A DNA stretch of 64,000 nucleotides from positions 124,001 to 188,000 of the forward strand of contig JAQDQK010000003.1 of assembly GCA_027658995.1 (NCBI GenBank), read 5' to 3'. Under the pieces are notes generated by a model. The model was given only the letters and a program-made list of their open reading frames with translations, ran no database searches and had not been told where the DNA came from. The stretch is from Propionibacteriaceae bacterium AM104-82. Lineage in GTDB: Bacteria; Actinomycetota; Actinomycetes; Propionibacteriales; Propionibacteriaceae. Shown here one piece after another: positions 8,686-18,200 of this stretch; the first letter of the stretch is position 1, and each line of letters begins with the position of its first letter. A program made the translations under genes and the position numbers.

Positions 8686-10692
8686 ATGTCGGTTGGCAGG
8701 ATGGGTGGCGGAGGCCACGGGTTCAGAGGCGTCGACGAGGACGCCCAGCGCAAGCTCAACGCGGAGGCGCCTCGGATCGCCAACCTGCGGGGGCGGATCG
8801 TCGCCCTGTTCCGGCCATATCTCGGCAAGATCGTCATCACCGGGCTGATCGTGATCGTCGGCGCGGCGCTGGCCGTCATCCCCCCGCTGATCGTGCAGCG
8901 GGTCTTCGACGACGCGCTGTTCCCGCCTGCTGGCGGCCCGAACCTCGGCCTGCTCGGGAGGCTGGTGGCGGCCATGATCGGGCTGTACCTGACGTCCTCG
9001 GCGCTCGGCGTGCTGCAGACCTGGCTGACCAGTTCCGTCGGCAACCGCGTCACGGGCGACCTGCGCGTCAGGCTGTTCGAGCACCTGCAGGCCATGGAAC
9101 TCGGCTTCTTCACCCGCACCAAGACCGGCGTCATCCAGTCGCGGCTGCAGAACGACGTCGGCGCCGTCTCCGGGGTGCTGACCAACACCGTCACCAGCAT
9201 CCTCGGCAACGTCGTCACCGTCGCCTCCGCGCTGGTGGCGATGGTCCTGATCGACTGGCGCCTCACCCTGATCGCCGTGGTGCTGATGCCGATCCTGGTG
9301 TTCATCCAGCGCCGCGTCGGCCAGGTCCGCGCGAAGATCGCGGCCCAGACGCAGGAGTCGCTGTCGGAGCTCACCTCCATCACGCAGGAGACCCTGAGCG
9401 TGTCGGGCATCCTCCTGTCGAAGGCGTTCAACAGGCAGCGCACCGAGTCGGCCAGGTACCAGAAGGAGAACGGCAACCAGATCGCGCTGCAGGTGAAGCG
9501 TGCCATGAGCGGCCAGGGCTTCTTCGCGGTCGTGCAGGTCATCATGGCGAGCATCCCCGCCGTCATCTACCTCGTCGCCGGCTACCTGATCGACGGAGGC
9601 GTCGACAGCATCACTGCAGGCACCATCGTCGCCTTCACGACGGTGCAGGCCCGGCTGCTGCAACCGCTGATGGGCCTGATGCGGGTCGCGCTCGACCTGC
9701 AGACCTCCGGCGCGATCTTCGCCCGCATCTTCGAGTACCTCGACATGACCCCGGCGATCGCCGACGCGCCCGACGCCATCGACGTGACCGATGGGCCCGG
9801 TCCGATGGGGCGCATCGAGTTCCGCGACGTCTGCTTCCGCTATCCCGACGCCGCCCCCGACACCCGCCCGACGCTCACAGACGTCACCTTCGCGGCCGAG
9901 CCGGGGCAGCACGTCGCGTTCGTCGGCCCGTCCGGCGCAGGCAAGTCGACAGTGCTCTACCTCGCGCCCAGGCTGTACGAGACGACTGAGGGGGCGGTGC
10001 TGTTCGCTGGCACCGACGTGCGGCGGCTCACGCAGGAATCGATCATCGACCACGTCGGCATCGTGTCCCAGGAGACCTACCTGTTCCACGCCACCATCAA
10101 GGAGAACCTGCTCTACGCCAAGCCCGACGCGACGCAGGCCGAGATCGAGGAGGCCTGCACGGCCGCGAACATCCACCACATCATCACCGGCTTTGAGCAC
10201 GGCTACGACACGGTGGTCGGCGAGCGCGGCTACCGGCTCTCGGGCGGCGAGAAGCAGCGGATCGCGATCGCCCGGGTGCTGCTGAAGGACCCGCCCGTGC
10301 TGCTGCTCGACGAGGCGACCAGCGCGCTCGACACCGTCTCGGAGCGGGTCGTGCAGGAGGCCCTCGACAACGTCGCGGAGGGCCGCACCACCTTGACGAT
10401 CGCCCACCGGCTCTCGACGGTGGTCGGCGCCGACGTCATCCACGTGCTGGAGGCGGGGCGGATCGTCGAGACAGGGACGCACCAGGAACTGCTCGCCCTC
10501 GGCGGGCTGTACGCCTCGCTCGCTGCGCAGCAGATGGAGGCCGCCAAGATCGAGGGCATCGAACCGAAGGCCTACCCGGAGCGCCGCGCGGACAAGGCGC
10601 CAAGCCCCGAGTCGCGCGACGTGTTCGCCGGGTCGGCGGGCTTCGCGATGGTCGCCCAGCAGCAGGACGCGCCCTGGCCGCCGATGGGCTGA
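8686..10692 (+). CDS. ABC exporter, fused membrane and ATPase domains
   Basis: Half-transporter of 668 residues that would act as a dimer in the cytoplasmic membrane. The N-terminal region (about 40-340) is the six-helix exporter domain. The C-terminal region carries Walker A GPSGAGKST, the Q-loop VSQETYLF, the signature LSGGEKQR, Walker B VLLLDEATSALD and the H-loop AHRLST. Closest resemblance is to lipid/multidrug exporters of the MsbA/Sav1866 type; the substrate cannot be named. A basic, glycine-rich tail precedes the first helix and about 60 residues extend past the ATPase domain. Start ATG at 8686, with an AGGGTGAGG ribosome site. It sits alone on the plus strand between two clusters of the paralogue family. 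Confidence 0.92.
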   Translation: MSVGRMGGGGHGFRGVDEDAQRKLNAEAPRIANLRGRIVALFRPYLGKIVITGLIVIVGAALAVIPPLIVQRVFDDALFPPAGGPNLGLLGRLVAAMIGLYLTSSALGVLQTWLTSSVGNRVTGDLRVRLFEHLQAMELGFFTRTKTGVIQSRLQNDVGAVSGVLTNTVTSILGNVVTVASALVAMVLIDWRLTLIAVVLMPILVFIQRRVGQVRAKIAAQTQESLSELTSITQETLSVSGILLSKAFNRQRTESARYQKENGNQIALQVKRAMSGQGFFAVVQVIMASIPAVIYLVAGYLIDGGVDSITAGTIVAFTTVQARLLQPLMGLMRVALDLQTSGAIFARIFEYLDMTPAIADAPDAIDVTDGPGPMGRIEFRDVCFRYPDAAPDTRPTLTDVTFAAEPGQHVAFVGPSGAGKSTVLYLAPRLYETTEGAVLFAGTDVRRLTQESIIDHVGIVSQETYLFHATIKENLLYAKPDATQAEIEEACTAANIHHIITGFEHGYDTVVGERGYRLSGGEKQRIAIARVLLKDPPVLLLDEATSALDTVSERVVQEALDNVAEGRTTLTIAHRLSTVVGADVIHVLEAGRIVETGTHQELLALGGLYASLAAQQMEAAKIEGIEPKAYPERRADKAPSPESRDVFAGSAGFAMVAQQQDAPWPPMG

Positions 10693-10696
10693 GCCG

Positions 10697-11536
10697 TCAG
10701 CGCCCCAACTGGCCTCGGTCGACGTCGGGCAGGTAGTAGAGCGCGAGCGAGGACAGGATCCTGTTGACCTGTTCCCAGGCCGCGTCCCGCTCGCCGGGGG
10801 TGCCTGCGTTGGACGCCAACCGGGCGGCGCTGGCGGCCCTCCGCCCCTCCGACCTGACTGCCTCCGGCAGGTGCCCCAGGCCGGTGGTCTCGGCGTGGGC
10901 GCGGGCCGTGTCGAAGGTCACCTTGACGGCGGCCGCCAACCGGACGACCTCGGGCGCGGGAGTCGCGTCGGTGACGTCGGCCCAGATCGCAAGCGCACGC
11001 TCGAACTGGTCGGTGGTGGGCACGGCGGGGTCGAAGAGCGCCGAGTTCTCGATCCGGTAGGCCACGTCGCTCAGCATCCGGCCGTACATGGCGCGCACGT
11101 CGGCGACCCGGGCGACCGCTGCATCGCGCGCCGCGTCGGCAGAGGGCAGCAGGTCGACGACCTGCCTTGGCCGCAACCGCGCGTCGTCGATCAGGATCAG
11201 CGGTTCGTTCTGGACGGGCTTGGCCTCCTCGGTCAGGAACGCCCTGGAGAGCCGCAGGCCGCGCTCAAGGCCGAGCGAGCCGATCGTGGCGAACCCCGCG
11301 ACGGTGCGCACCCGGTAGCGGAAGTAGGGGCCCGAGTCGCGCCAGGTCGCCGCGAGCCACCGGGGACGCTCGGCGTTGCCCTCCCGCCACGTCCTGAGCG
11401 TGAAGATGTCGTCGCCCGCAAGCGCGAGCACCAGTCGGTCGGTGAGGTGACGCACCTCCGCGTCGAGGCCGACTGGGCGCAGCCCGGGCAGCGAGCGCAG
11501 GCTCTCAGGCTGGGAGGGGGTGAGGTCGAGGTTCAC
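10697..11536 (-). CDS. Uncharacterised soluble protein, YRIEN/ALYYLP paralogue family (copy 3)
   Basis: A 279-residue protein with no membrane helix. The N-terminal half (LRPVGLDAEV, then ATWRDSGPYF near residue 65) closely matches copy 5 at 12560-13390. The C-terminal half is the shared domain with YRIENSALFD at 160-169, GLGHLPE and SLALYYLP. The GTG start overlaps the TGA of copy 4 (GTGA). This is the last gene of a four-gene operon read right to left. Its soluble plus membrane pairing with copy 4 is repeated by copies 5 and 6. No function is known to me. Confidence 0.8.
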   Translation of the reverse strand: MNLDLTPSQPESLRSLPGLRPVGLDAEVRHLTDRLVLALAGDDIFTLRTWREGNAERPRWLAATWRDSGPYFRYRVRTVAGFATIGSLGLERGLRLSRAFLTEEAKPVQNEPLILIDDARLRPRQVVDLLPSADAARDAAVARVADVRAMYGRMLSDVAYRIENSALFDPAVPTTDQFERALAIWADVTDATPAPEVVRLAAAVKVTFDTARAHAETTGLGHLPEAVRSEGRRAASAARLASNAGTPGERDAAWEQVNRILSSLALYYLPDVDRGQLGR

Positions 11537-12537
11537 GGCGCGGGCTCGATCTCCTTGGGCGCGGCCAGCAGTTGCGGCGCGGCGGGGTCGACGCTCGGCA
11601 GGTAGTACAGCGCGAGCGAGCGCAGCAGGTCGGCGGCCTTGGTCGCGGCGGCAAGCCGCTCCGCGGGGTTGGTCGCGGCCATCGCCATCGTGGTGGCGCC
11701 GTGCGCGCGGCGGGCAGTGTCGCGCGCCGGGTCCGGCAGGTGCGCGAAGCCCTCCGCCTCCGCGGCCTCGCGCGCGGCGTCGAAGGACTCCTCGACCTCG
11801 GTCGCAAGGTCGGCTGCGTCGGGGCTCTCCGGGTCCCAGGCGATCAGCGCGATCTCGAAGCGCTGCGTCGCGGGGGCGGCCCCGTCGAACAGGGCCGAGT
11901 TCTCGATCCGGTAGGCGATGTCGGTCCTGAGCTTGCCGTAGGCCTCCCGCACCAGGGTCACCCGGTCGGTCGGCGTCAGCGTCTCCGCCTCGGGGTCCAC
12001 GGCGGAGGGCGGCAGCATGGCGAACACCTCGGCAGGCGGGATGGTGCGCCCGCCGTCCACGACATCGGCCTGGCCGACGGCCTTACGGTCGCGCTTCTTG
12101 CGGCCCTGGAGTTTGAGTCCGACGAAGCCCGCGATCAGCGGGAAGGTCCACTGGGCGAAGACGAACTGCCGCGAGACGACGGCCATCACGAGAGCCGCGA
12201 CGATCAGCAGCACCCAGACGAAGTTCCACTGCGGGTGGGTGCCGAACTTCCACTTCAGCCCCGGCACCTCCGCTGCGGTCCAGGGCCGGACGTCGGCGTG
12301 GGCAAGGATGACCTCTCCGAGCGTCATGCCCGGCTCGACGGTGGGAGAGGCGGCCCCGGCGACGCTTGAGCGCTTGATGGTGTCGGTGATGGCGACCTTG
12401 ACGCCGAACGGGCGGCGCAGCAACTGCGCGTAGACGACGGTGCTTGTCCCGTCGGGGCCGAGCCCGCCCACGGCGACCTTCTTGCCCACGAGCGAGCCGA
12501 CGGGTGCGTTCAACGCGACGCGCGGCCAGGACTCCAT
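11533..12537 (-). CDS. Uncharacterised two-TM protein, YRIEN/ALYYLP paralogue family (copy 4)
   Basis: A 334-residue protein. Its N-terminal domain (GSLVGKKVAVGGLGPDGTS, residues 14-32) matches that of copy 6. It has two hydrophobic helices (about 104-122 and 128-143) followed by a lysine-rich stretch, then the shared C-terminal domain (IAYRIENSALFD, FAHLPD, SLALYYLP). I start it at the ATG at 12537, which has a GAAGGG upstream and aligns with copy 6; an in-frame extension further upstream would overlap the previous gene. The gap to the stop of copy 5 is 22 bases, so this belongs to the same operon. Confidence 0.8.
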   Translation of the reverse strand: MESWPRVALNAPVGSLVGKKVAVGGLGPDGTSTVVYAQLLRRPFGVKVAITDTIKRSSVAGAASPTVEPGMTLGEVILAHADVRPWTAAEVPGLKWKFGTHPQWNFVWVLLIVAALVMAVVSRQFVFAQWTFPLIAGFVGLKLQGRKKRDRKAVGQADVVDGGRTIPPAEVFAMLPPSAVDPEAETLTPTDRVTLVREAYGKLRTDIAYRIENSALFDGAAPATQRFEIALIAWDPESPDAADLATEVEESFDAAREAAEAEGFAHLPDPARDTARRAHGATTMAMAATNPAERLAAATKAADLLRSLALYYLPSVDPAAPQLLAAPKEIEPAP

Positions 12538-12559
12538 GGTTTCGAGGCTACCCTTCGGG

Positions 12560-13390
12560 TCAGTCGCGCCCGAGGCCGGGACGCCCGAGGTCCGGGAGGT
12601 AGTACAGCGACAGGGAGCCGAGGATCCGCACGACCTGGTCCTGCGCTGCGGCCCGCTCCGCCTCGGTCGCACCGTCGCTTGCCAGCCGGGCGGCTCCCGC
12701 GGCCCTCCTGGCGGCGTCTCGGGCAGTTGCGGGCAGGTGCGCCAACCCTAGGGTCTCGGCGTTGGCGCGGGCGGCGTCGAAGGTGACGCGCACCAGCGAG
12801 GCCGCGGCGACCGCCTCCGCCTCCGGGGTGTCGTCGGTCACCTCCGCCCAGGCGGCAAGCGCGGCCTCGAACCGGGCCGTGAGCGGGACGGCCGCGTCGA
12901 ACAGGGCCGCGTTCTCGATCCGGTACGCGACGTCGGTGAGCATCCGGCCGTACTTGGCGCGCACGTCGGCGACCCTGGCGAGGGCGGCATCGCGCGCGGC
13001 GTCGGCGGGCGGCAGCATGCCCGCGACCTGGGTGGGGGAGAGTTGCTGCCCCTCGACCGCGAACCGTGGGCCGCGCAGGCCCCACGACCACGCGTCGGCG
13101 AGGTAGGACCGCGTCAGCCGAAGGTCGCGCTGCAGACCCAGCGAGGCGACGGTCGCGAACTCGGGGACGCGGCGCATCCTGCGGCGCGGGATGGGGCCGG
13201 AGTCGCGCCAGGTGACCGACACGACCCGCTGCTCGCGGGCGCCGAAGATCAGCACCTCCTGGCGCTGCAGCGCGCCGACCAGCAGGTCGTCGGCATCGGT
13301 GAGCCCGAGCAGCAGCCCGCCGAGGATGTCGCCGACCGCGGCGTCCAGGCCAATCGGTCGCAGCCCCTCGACGTGCAGGTCGGGGGTCAT
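12560..13390 (-). CDS. Uncharacterised soluble protein, YRIEN/ALYYLP paralogue family (copy 5)
   Basis: A 276-residue soluble protein, clear sister of copy 3: LRPIGLDAAV near the start, VTWRDSGP near residue 60, then the shared C-terminal domain with YRIENAALFD at about 156, AHLPATARD and SLSLYYLPD. Its ATG overlaps the TGA of copy 6 (ATGA at 13387-13390), which fixes the start. The frame stays open far upstream through copy 6, but only the part from 13390 resembles the family. A run of hydrophobic residues near 20-30 (LGGLLLGL) is too short for a membrane span. Confidence 0.8.
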   Translation of the reverse strand: MTPDLHVEGLRPIGLDAAVGDILGGLLLGLTDADDLLVGALQRQEVLIFGAREQRVVSVTWRDSGPIPRRRMRRVPEFATVASLGLQRDLRLTRSYLADAWSWGLRGPRFAVEGQQLSPTQVAGMLPPADAARDAALARVADVRAKYGRMLTDVAYRIENAALFDAAVPLTARFEAALAAWAEVTDDTPEAEAVAAASLVRVTFDAARANAETLGLAHLPATARDAARRAAGAARLASDGATEAERAAAQDQVVRILGSLSLYYLPDLGRPGLGRD

Positions 13391-14388
13391 CTGCGGGGCT
13401 CGATCTGGCGAGGGGGAGCGATCAGCCCAGGGGTTTCCGGGTCGACGCTTGGCAGGTAGTACAGGGCGATCGAGCCGAGCAGGTCGGCGACCTTGCGTCC
13501 CGCAGCGACCCGTTCGGCGGGCGTGCCAGCCGCGAGCGCCGTCCGGGCGAGCGTGTGCGCCCGGCGGGCCGTGCTGCGCGCCGTCTCCGGGAGGTGGTCG
13601 AAGCCGAGCGCCTCCGCCTGCTCGCGCGCCTCGGCGAAGGAGCGCTCCACCTCGTCGGCGAGCGAGTCCGCCGCGGCGGAGGCTGGGTTCCAGTTGAGCA
13701 GCGCGACCTCGAGTCGCTCCGTGGCGGGGAAGGCGGCGTCGAACAGGGCCGAGTTCTCGATCCGGTAGGCGATGTCGTCGCGCAGCCGCTCGTAGCTGCC
13801 GCGGACGAGCCGCACCCGGTCGGCGGCCGAGACGACCCTGCCCCCGTCCACCTCGGGGGGCGCGATCTGTGGACGCACCTGGCTGGGCAGCAGGTCGCGG
13901 CGCTCGGCGTCGAGGGCGACGGCAGGCAGACCCGCGGTGGCGCTCGCCGCGCCGCGCAGCAGGCGGACCACCGCGTAGACGATGGCAACAAGCAGGGCGA
14001 CCGTGAACGCCGCCCAGTCGCGCAGGAACAACACGATGGACACGGCGAGGAGGGCGACGAGCCAACCGGTGGTCGTCATGAACGGGCGGCTGCCGATGGG
14101 CCACCGGATGCCAGCGAGTCGCCCGGCGCTTGCCGCCGCGATGCCCGTGTGGGCAAGCAGCACCTCGCGAAGCGTGAGGTCGCCCTTCACCCGCACCGCG
14201 ACGATGCCGGGCATCTCCGCCCTGGTCGCGGTGTCGCTGATGGTGGCGCGGACCGCGCCGCGGGACCGCGTGAGCCAGACATAGGCGACGGTGCCGCGGC
14301 CGTCCGGCCCGGTTCCCAGCACCGCGATCGACTGCCCTACTAGCGACGTGACGGGCACGTCGAGCGGGACCGCGGGCAGGTGTGACAT
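13387..14388 (-). CDS. Uncharacterised two-TM protein, YRIEN/ALYYLP paralogue family (copy 6)
   Basis: A 333-residue protein, sister of copy 4: the TSLVGQSIAVLGTGPDG segment near the N-terminus, two hydrophobic helices at about 105-145, then the shared C-terminal domain (YRIENSALFD, FDHLPE, SIALYYLPS). It is the first gene of the operon 14388 to 10697. Directly upstream (10 bases from its ATG) lies the left repeat of the reverse-transcriptase island. In the pre-insertion arrangement a helicase stop codon would have been only 9 bases upstream. No ribosome site other than sequence inside that repeat is apparent. Confidence 0.8.
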   Translation of the reverse strand: MSHLPAVPLDVPVTSLVGQSIAVLGTGPDGRGTVAYVWLTRSRGAVRATISDTATRAEMPGIVAVRVKGDLTLREVLLAHTGIAAASAGRLAGIRWPIGSRPFMTTTGWLVALLAVSIVLFLRDWAAFTVALLVAIVYAVVRLLRGAASATAGLPAVALDAERRDLLPSQVRPQIAPPEVDGGRVVSAADRVRLVRGSYERLRDDIAYRIENSALFDAAFPATERLEVALLNWNPASAAADSLADEVERSFAEAREQAEALGFDHLPETARSTARRAHTLARTALAAGTPAERVAAGRKVADLLGSIALYYLPSVDPETPGLIAPPRQIEPRR

Positions 14389-14398
14389 GGGGCGATGC

Positions 14399-14461
14399 TA
14401 GCCGCGCATCCAGCCACGGATCGCCTTGACCCGCTCGTCGACTTCTCTCTGGCTTGCCTGC
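14399..14461. repeat. Left direct repeat of the RT island (attachment-site-like)
   Basis: Bases 14399-14445 are identical over 47 bp to 18274-18320, in the same orientation. The following 16 bases (14446-14461) still match at 13 positions. Read on the minus strand the sequence encodes the last residues of the neighbouring helicase (EVDERVKAIRGWMRG plus a TAG stop). In the imperfect part the differences read as a synonymous Ala codon and a Lys to Arg change, so it looks like the tail of a related helicase gene rather than random similarity. This copy is a displaced gene end, not part of a working helicase gene. Confidence 0.93.
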
Positions 14462-14594
14462 AGGGGAGCGACGTCGGTTGCGAGGCAGAGGGGGTTGATC
14501 ACAGAGACAGCGAACACAGCGAGCGCACTTCATCGCTCATCTGGTCGCGTGGGAAGAAGCGGCGAAACCCGTGCGCCAGCCCAAATCTGCGGGA

Positions 14595-14600
14595 TACAAT
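14595..14600 (+). promoter_or_regulatory. Candidate -10 box for the island operon
   Basis: TACAAT lies 41-46 bases before the likely GTG start of the membrane protein and is the best sigma-70-like -10 in the roughly 195-base leader between the repeat and the first gene. No convincing -35 is seen 16-18 bases upstream. A GGAAGGG at 14618-14624 could serve as the ribosome site. The rest of the leader (14446-14594) has no recognised feature; several reverse-transcriptase defence systems carry a non-coding RNA in such a place, but I see no defined structure. Confidence 0.35.
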
Positions 14601-14640
14601 CGATGTTGGAGTCACGCGGAAGGGCAGAACTAGTACTTTG

Positions 14641-15216
14641 GTGGAGATAGTGGGTCAGGCCGCCGGCCTTGGCATCGGAATCTTGGTTTCGATCATTGCA
14701 TGGATCGTCCTTTGGTACGTATTTCGCATACGAGGGACATTCTCGCCGGAACTGTCAAGGTTGGAGGAGTTACCTGAGGCCCCTATCAGGCTCAAGTTCG
14801 TCAATGGATCCGTCAGGGCGATTGTGGATGCGCAATTCACCGCACAGGTATCAGTTCCTCAAGAGGTCTCCGGTGGCGCTAGATTCAGAGTTCTGACCAT
14901 CCCATTTGAGATCTCAAGCTACCCGCATATCGGTGGCCGGTGTAGGCGAAAGCAGACGCCGCCCATGCATCGTGTTCTTGTCCTGCGCCCCGATAAGGCA
15001 ATGGCTCGGGAAACGCTTGGCGCGACCTCTCAGTTCAGTGAGTTTGAAACACTGGACATACCCAAAGTTCTCCAGAGTGGGGGGTATCTAGTGGTTACCT
15101 GTGTCGGAACGGACTCTTTGACGGGGGCGACGAGAGCCATCACTCAGATCTATGATAGGCGGACGCTAGTCCGGATTGCTCCAGTTTCCGCCGGTCCCCG
15201 GCACAGCCTGAACTGA
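14641..15216 (+). CDS. Single-span membrane protein, partner of the RT-nitrilase
   Basis: About 191 residues: a transmembrane helix at roughly residues 8-27 (LGIGILVSIIAWIVLWYVF), followed by a basic stop and a soluble domain of about 160 residues rich in beta-strand-like segments, ending in a YLVVTCVGTDSLTG stretch. I do not recognise the soluble domain. The start is uncertain: GTG 14641 and TTG 14638 both fit behind a GGAAGGG. The frame is open back to 14395, but that extension runs through the repeat and has no coding character. The stop lies 6 bases before the reverse transcriptase start, so the two are one operon. Nitrilase-type DRT systems are reported with a small membrane-associated partner; assigning this gene to that role is inference. 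Confidence 0.72.
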   Translation: MEIVGQAAGLGIGILVSIIAWIVLWYVFRIRGTFSPELSRLEELPEAPIRLKFVNGSVRAIVDAQFTAQVSVPQEVSGGARFRVLTIPFEISSYPHIGGRCRRKQTPPMHRVLVLRPDKAMARETLGATSQFSEFETLDIPKVLQSGGYLVVTCVGTDSLTGATRAITQIYDRRTLVRIAPVSAGPRHSLN

Positions 15217-15222
15217 GTCGCT

Positions 15223-18200
15223 TTGGATGTATCGCTAAACGAGTTGGTTCAGGCTTACGCCAGAGCTAAAGCGGATGTCGCTATGGATGCCCACCAAGAC
15301 ACGCCAAAGTGGATCGAGTATGAAAAACGACTCGGTGCCAACTTGGCGCGCCTCAGGGATGAGCTACGTTCGTCTCCGCAACAGCTAGTTGGTAGCACCC
15401 GCTTCCAAGGGAAACTGGGACTGCAGCCGAAAGGATTCACCAATCCTGCTGCCGAACGAGACCCGAAATTCAGTACCTCCTGGGAACTGCGTTGGAACAG
15501 TGCAATTAGGGCCGGAAATGAAATGACGATGAGTTATCGTGTCGTTGCTCATCTTAGTATCGATTTCCATGTACTTGGAGCACTCTGGTTGATGCGCATC
15601 GGAGTCAAGATTGATAGGTGCCTTTCGGGCTCGGCCATGGGTAATCGAATGCGACAGGGAGGGGGTGACGCCTTCAGGTTGCGATCGTTCCGGCGGTATC
15701 AGCCCGCTTGGCAAAGATGGCGAGAATCAAGCTCGAGGGCTATTGAGAAGGAGTTGCTGAAGGAGGGGTGTATCGCAGTTGCTACGGGTGATGTCCAGTC
15801 GTTTTACCCTAGCTTGAAGCCAGATTTCATGCTGCATGAGAGTTTCCTCTCCGAAGAGACAGAGTTCTCTTCTGGTGACCTCGAACTTCACCGCCTGTTC
15901 GCCTTTGCTCTCCAATCCTGGTCCGAAATGGCTGGGTCTTTCTTTCGTCTCCCGCATTACGGGATACCGATAGGCTTGCCGGCCAGTAGTGCAGTGGCAA
16001 ATGCTGCACTCATGTTCCTTGATCGGGACTTGAGTGAAGTCGCGGATGTTTATTATGGACGCTACGTTGATGATCTCATCATTGCGTATCGGATACCTGC
16101 AGATCCCAAATCCGACTATGCGTCGCACTTGATGCAGGATCCGTGGAGGTATCTCTGTGAAAGGATCAAGTCGCTAGCGCAGGTGGACGATCAAATCGTC
16201 CACACATTGCCCGATGGTCAGCAGTTGGTTTTTGCGATGGAGAAGACACGGTCTTTCATCCTTGAAGGTGATGATGGTCTCGCGCTGTTGGAGGAGCTTG
16301 ATGCTGCTCGTCGGGAGACCTCAAGCGAGTGGAGGTCCATCGGTCAGCTTAACGCCCATGCCCCTGGCGACCTGCCGAGCGTCCTGGTGACGGATCCGCA
16401 GGGAGGCAATTCTGCCGACTTTCGTCATGCAGAGCGCGTCGGTGTCAGTCGAGCAAGGTTCGCCATCCGGCTGTCTGAAGCGGAAAAGGCTCAGTCGCTG
16501 TTCGGCAAGGGTGAAACTCGTGGCTTCTTGGTGTCCTTTGTGGAATCTGCAATGGATACAGTCATCGCCCCAGACCGCTTGGCTGAATTCGCGCCGTACC
16601 TTTTGAGGGTTACGTCCCTAGTTCTTGCGGTTGGAGCCATTGATCAATCCGATGCTTTTCTGCGAACGTTCCTCGATCACCTCTTGAGAGTGACGAGGGC
16701 CATCGATGATGGCACGAAGAGCCGCCTCTGGCCTGGTGAAGTGACTGAGTCGAAGGCTCGTCGTCTCTGGCACATTTGGGTTACCAAAGTGATCCTGGAG
16801 TCGTGGGTGCGCCAATCGTGGGACGGGGGAGCGCGGGCCATAGGTGAGTTTTGTCGCGATGTCGGCGTGCCGAAATGGCACTCCGGTCCCTATTTTCGGG
16901 ATGACGGCCAGAGTCAAGCCTTCATTCGTGATCTCGCAACAGTTCCGTATAAGTCGAGGTTGCTGCAGTCGAGTCTTGCGCCCGCAATAGAGGATCCGCG
17001 CGTGCCGCAAGTTCGGAAGGCATTGCTGCCTCATGATTCGGTCGTGCGGGCAGCGAAGATACTCAGTGGCATGGCGCCCGAGTCGATCAGGGCGCGTGAT
17101 GTGGGAATCATGTTTCCAACTCGAGTTATGAACCGGGTCGAGATGGCTCGAATGTTCTGTGTGGAGCGTGATGCTGAGTCGAGTCGTGACATTACGGCAA
17201 ATATGGATGAAGTTGCTGAATTCTATCTCGGGTTTCGTCCTCGCCAAGGTGTGATTCACTTCTCGGATGCTACCAACGGAATGCGCATCTCTGCGAATGC
17301 TGGGCGCTCCTTCAGCCCATCTGGTCAGCGTAAACAGATTCTCGCCATGGTGCCGGTGTCGATAGATAAGGGGAGTATCCGTCAGTCGATTGAAGGTGGC
17401 GTGTCAGGGTCGCTGTCTGAGTACAATGCTATCGCGAATGTGCTTGGAACTGTAACAGCTCACAACCAGAGGAGGCCTAATCTGCTCTTGATGCCAGAGT
17501 GGGCACTGCCGGTGGAATGGTTCCTTCATTTCGCGCAGAAATTGGCGGAATATGGGGTGGTCCTCGTTTCGGGGGTCCATCCGCGCGTGAGTGTCAATGT
17601 CGGCGAAGCGAGGATGGCAGAGAGGTCCGCATCCAATCAGACTCTGATTGCCTTGCCGTTCAGTTCGCGTGACTTCTCGAGTTTCGTCTTGTTGTCCAGT
17701 CGCAAGGAACATGCCGCGGAGGCGGAGTTGGTGCTCCTTCAAGAGCTAGATGTTGACTTTCGTCCCGGGTCGAGTGGGTCCGTAGTCTATTCCCATAGAG
17801 GTTTGGACTTTGCCATCCTCACGTGTCGGGACTTTCTTGATATTCGGAAACGGATGCACTATCGCGGAGAGATTGATCTTCTGCTGGTTCCCTCCTGGAA
17901 TCGGGATATTGACACATTTGCGAATGTGGCGAAGGCGGCGAGCCTTGATCTTCACTGCTATGTCGCCGTCTGTAATGAGGCCAGCGCTGGTGAGTCACGT
18001 GTCCGCACTCCCGCAAAGGAGCGGTTCCGTCGAGACGTGCTCAGGCTTCGAGGAGGGGGCAGCCCGATTCTGGTCTCGGAAGAACTCAATGTCGGCTGTC
18101 TCAGGAGGGCTCACTCTCAACTGTGCGAGAGGTTCAAGCCGTTGCCTCCCGGGTTCGTGCCGGGCGAAGGACGCCCCGATTTTCTGGGCGACACTGAATG

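Noticed and set aside
12560..14533. A single 657-residue protein fusing copies 5 and 6
   Set aside because: The frame is open through copy 6 only by chance. The family sequence of copy 6 is in another frame, and the ATGA overlap at 13387-13390 gives the normal start of copy 5.
14395..14640. N-terminal extension of the island membrane protein from an ATG at 14395
   Set aside because: It begins inside the host-derived repeat, shows no hydrophobic or family pattern and would read the helicase tail backwards. The sensible start is GTG 14641 or TTG 14638.
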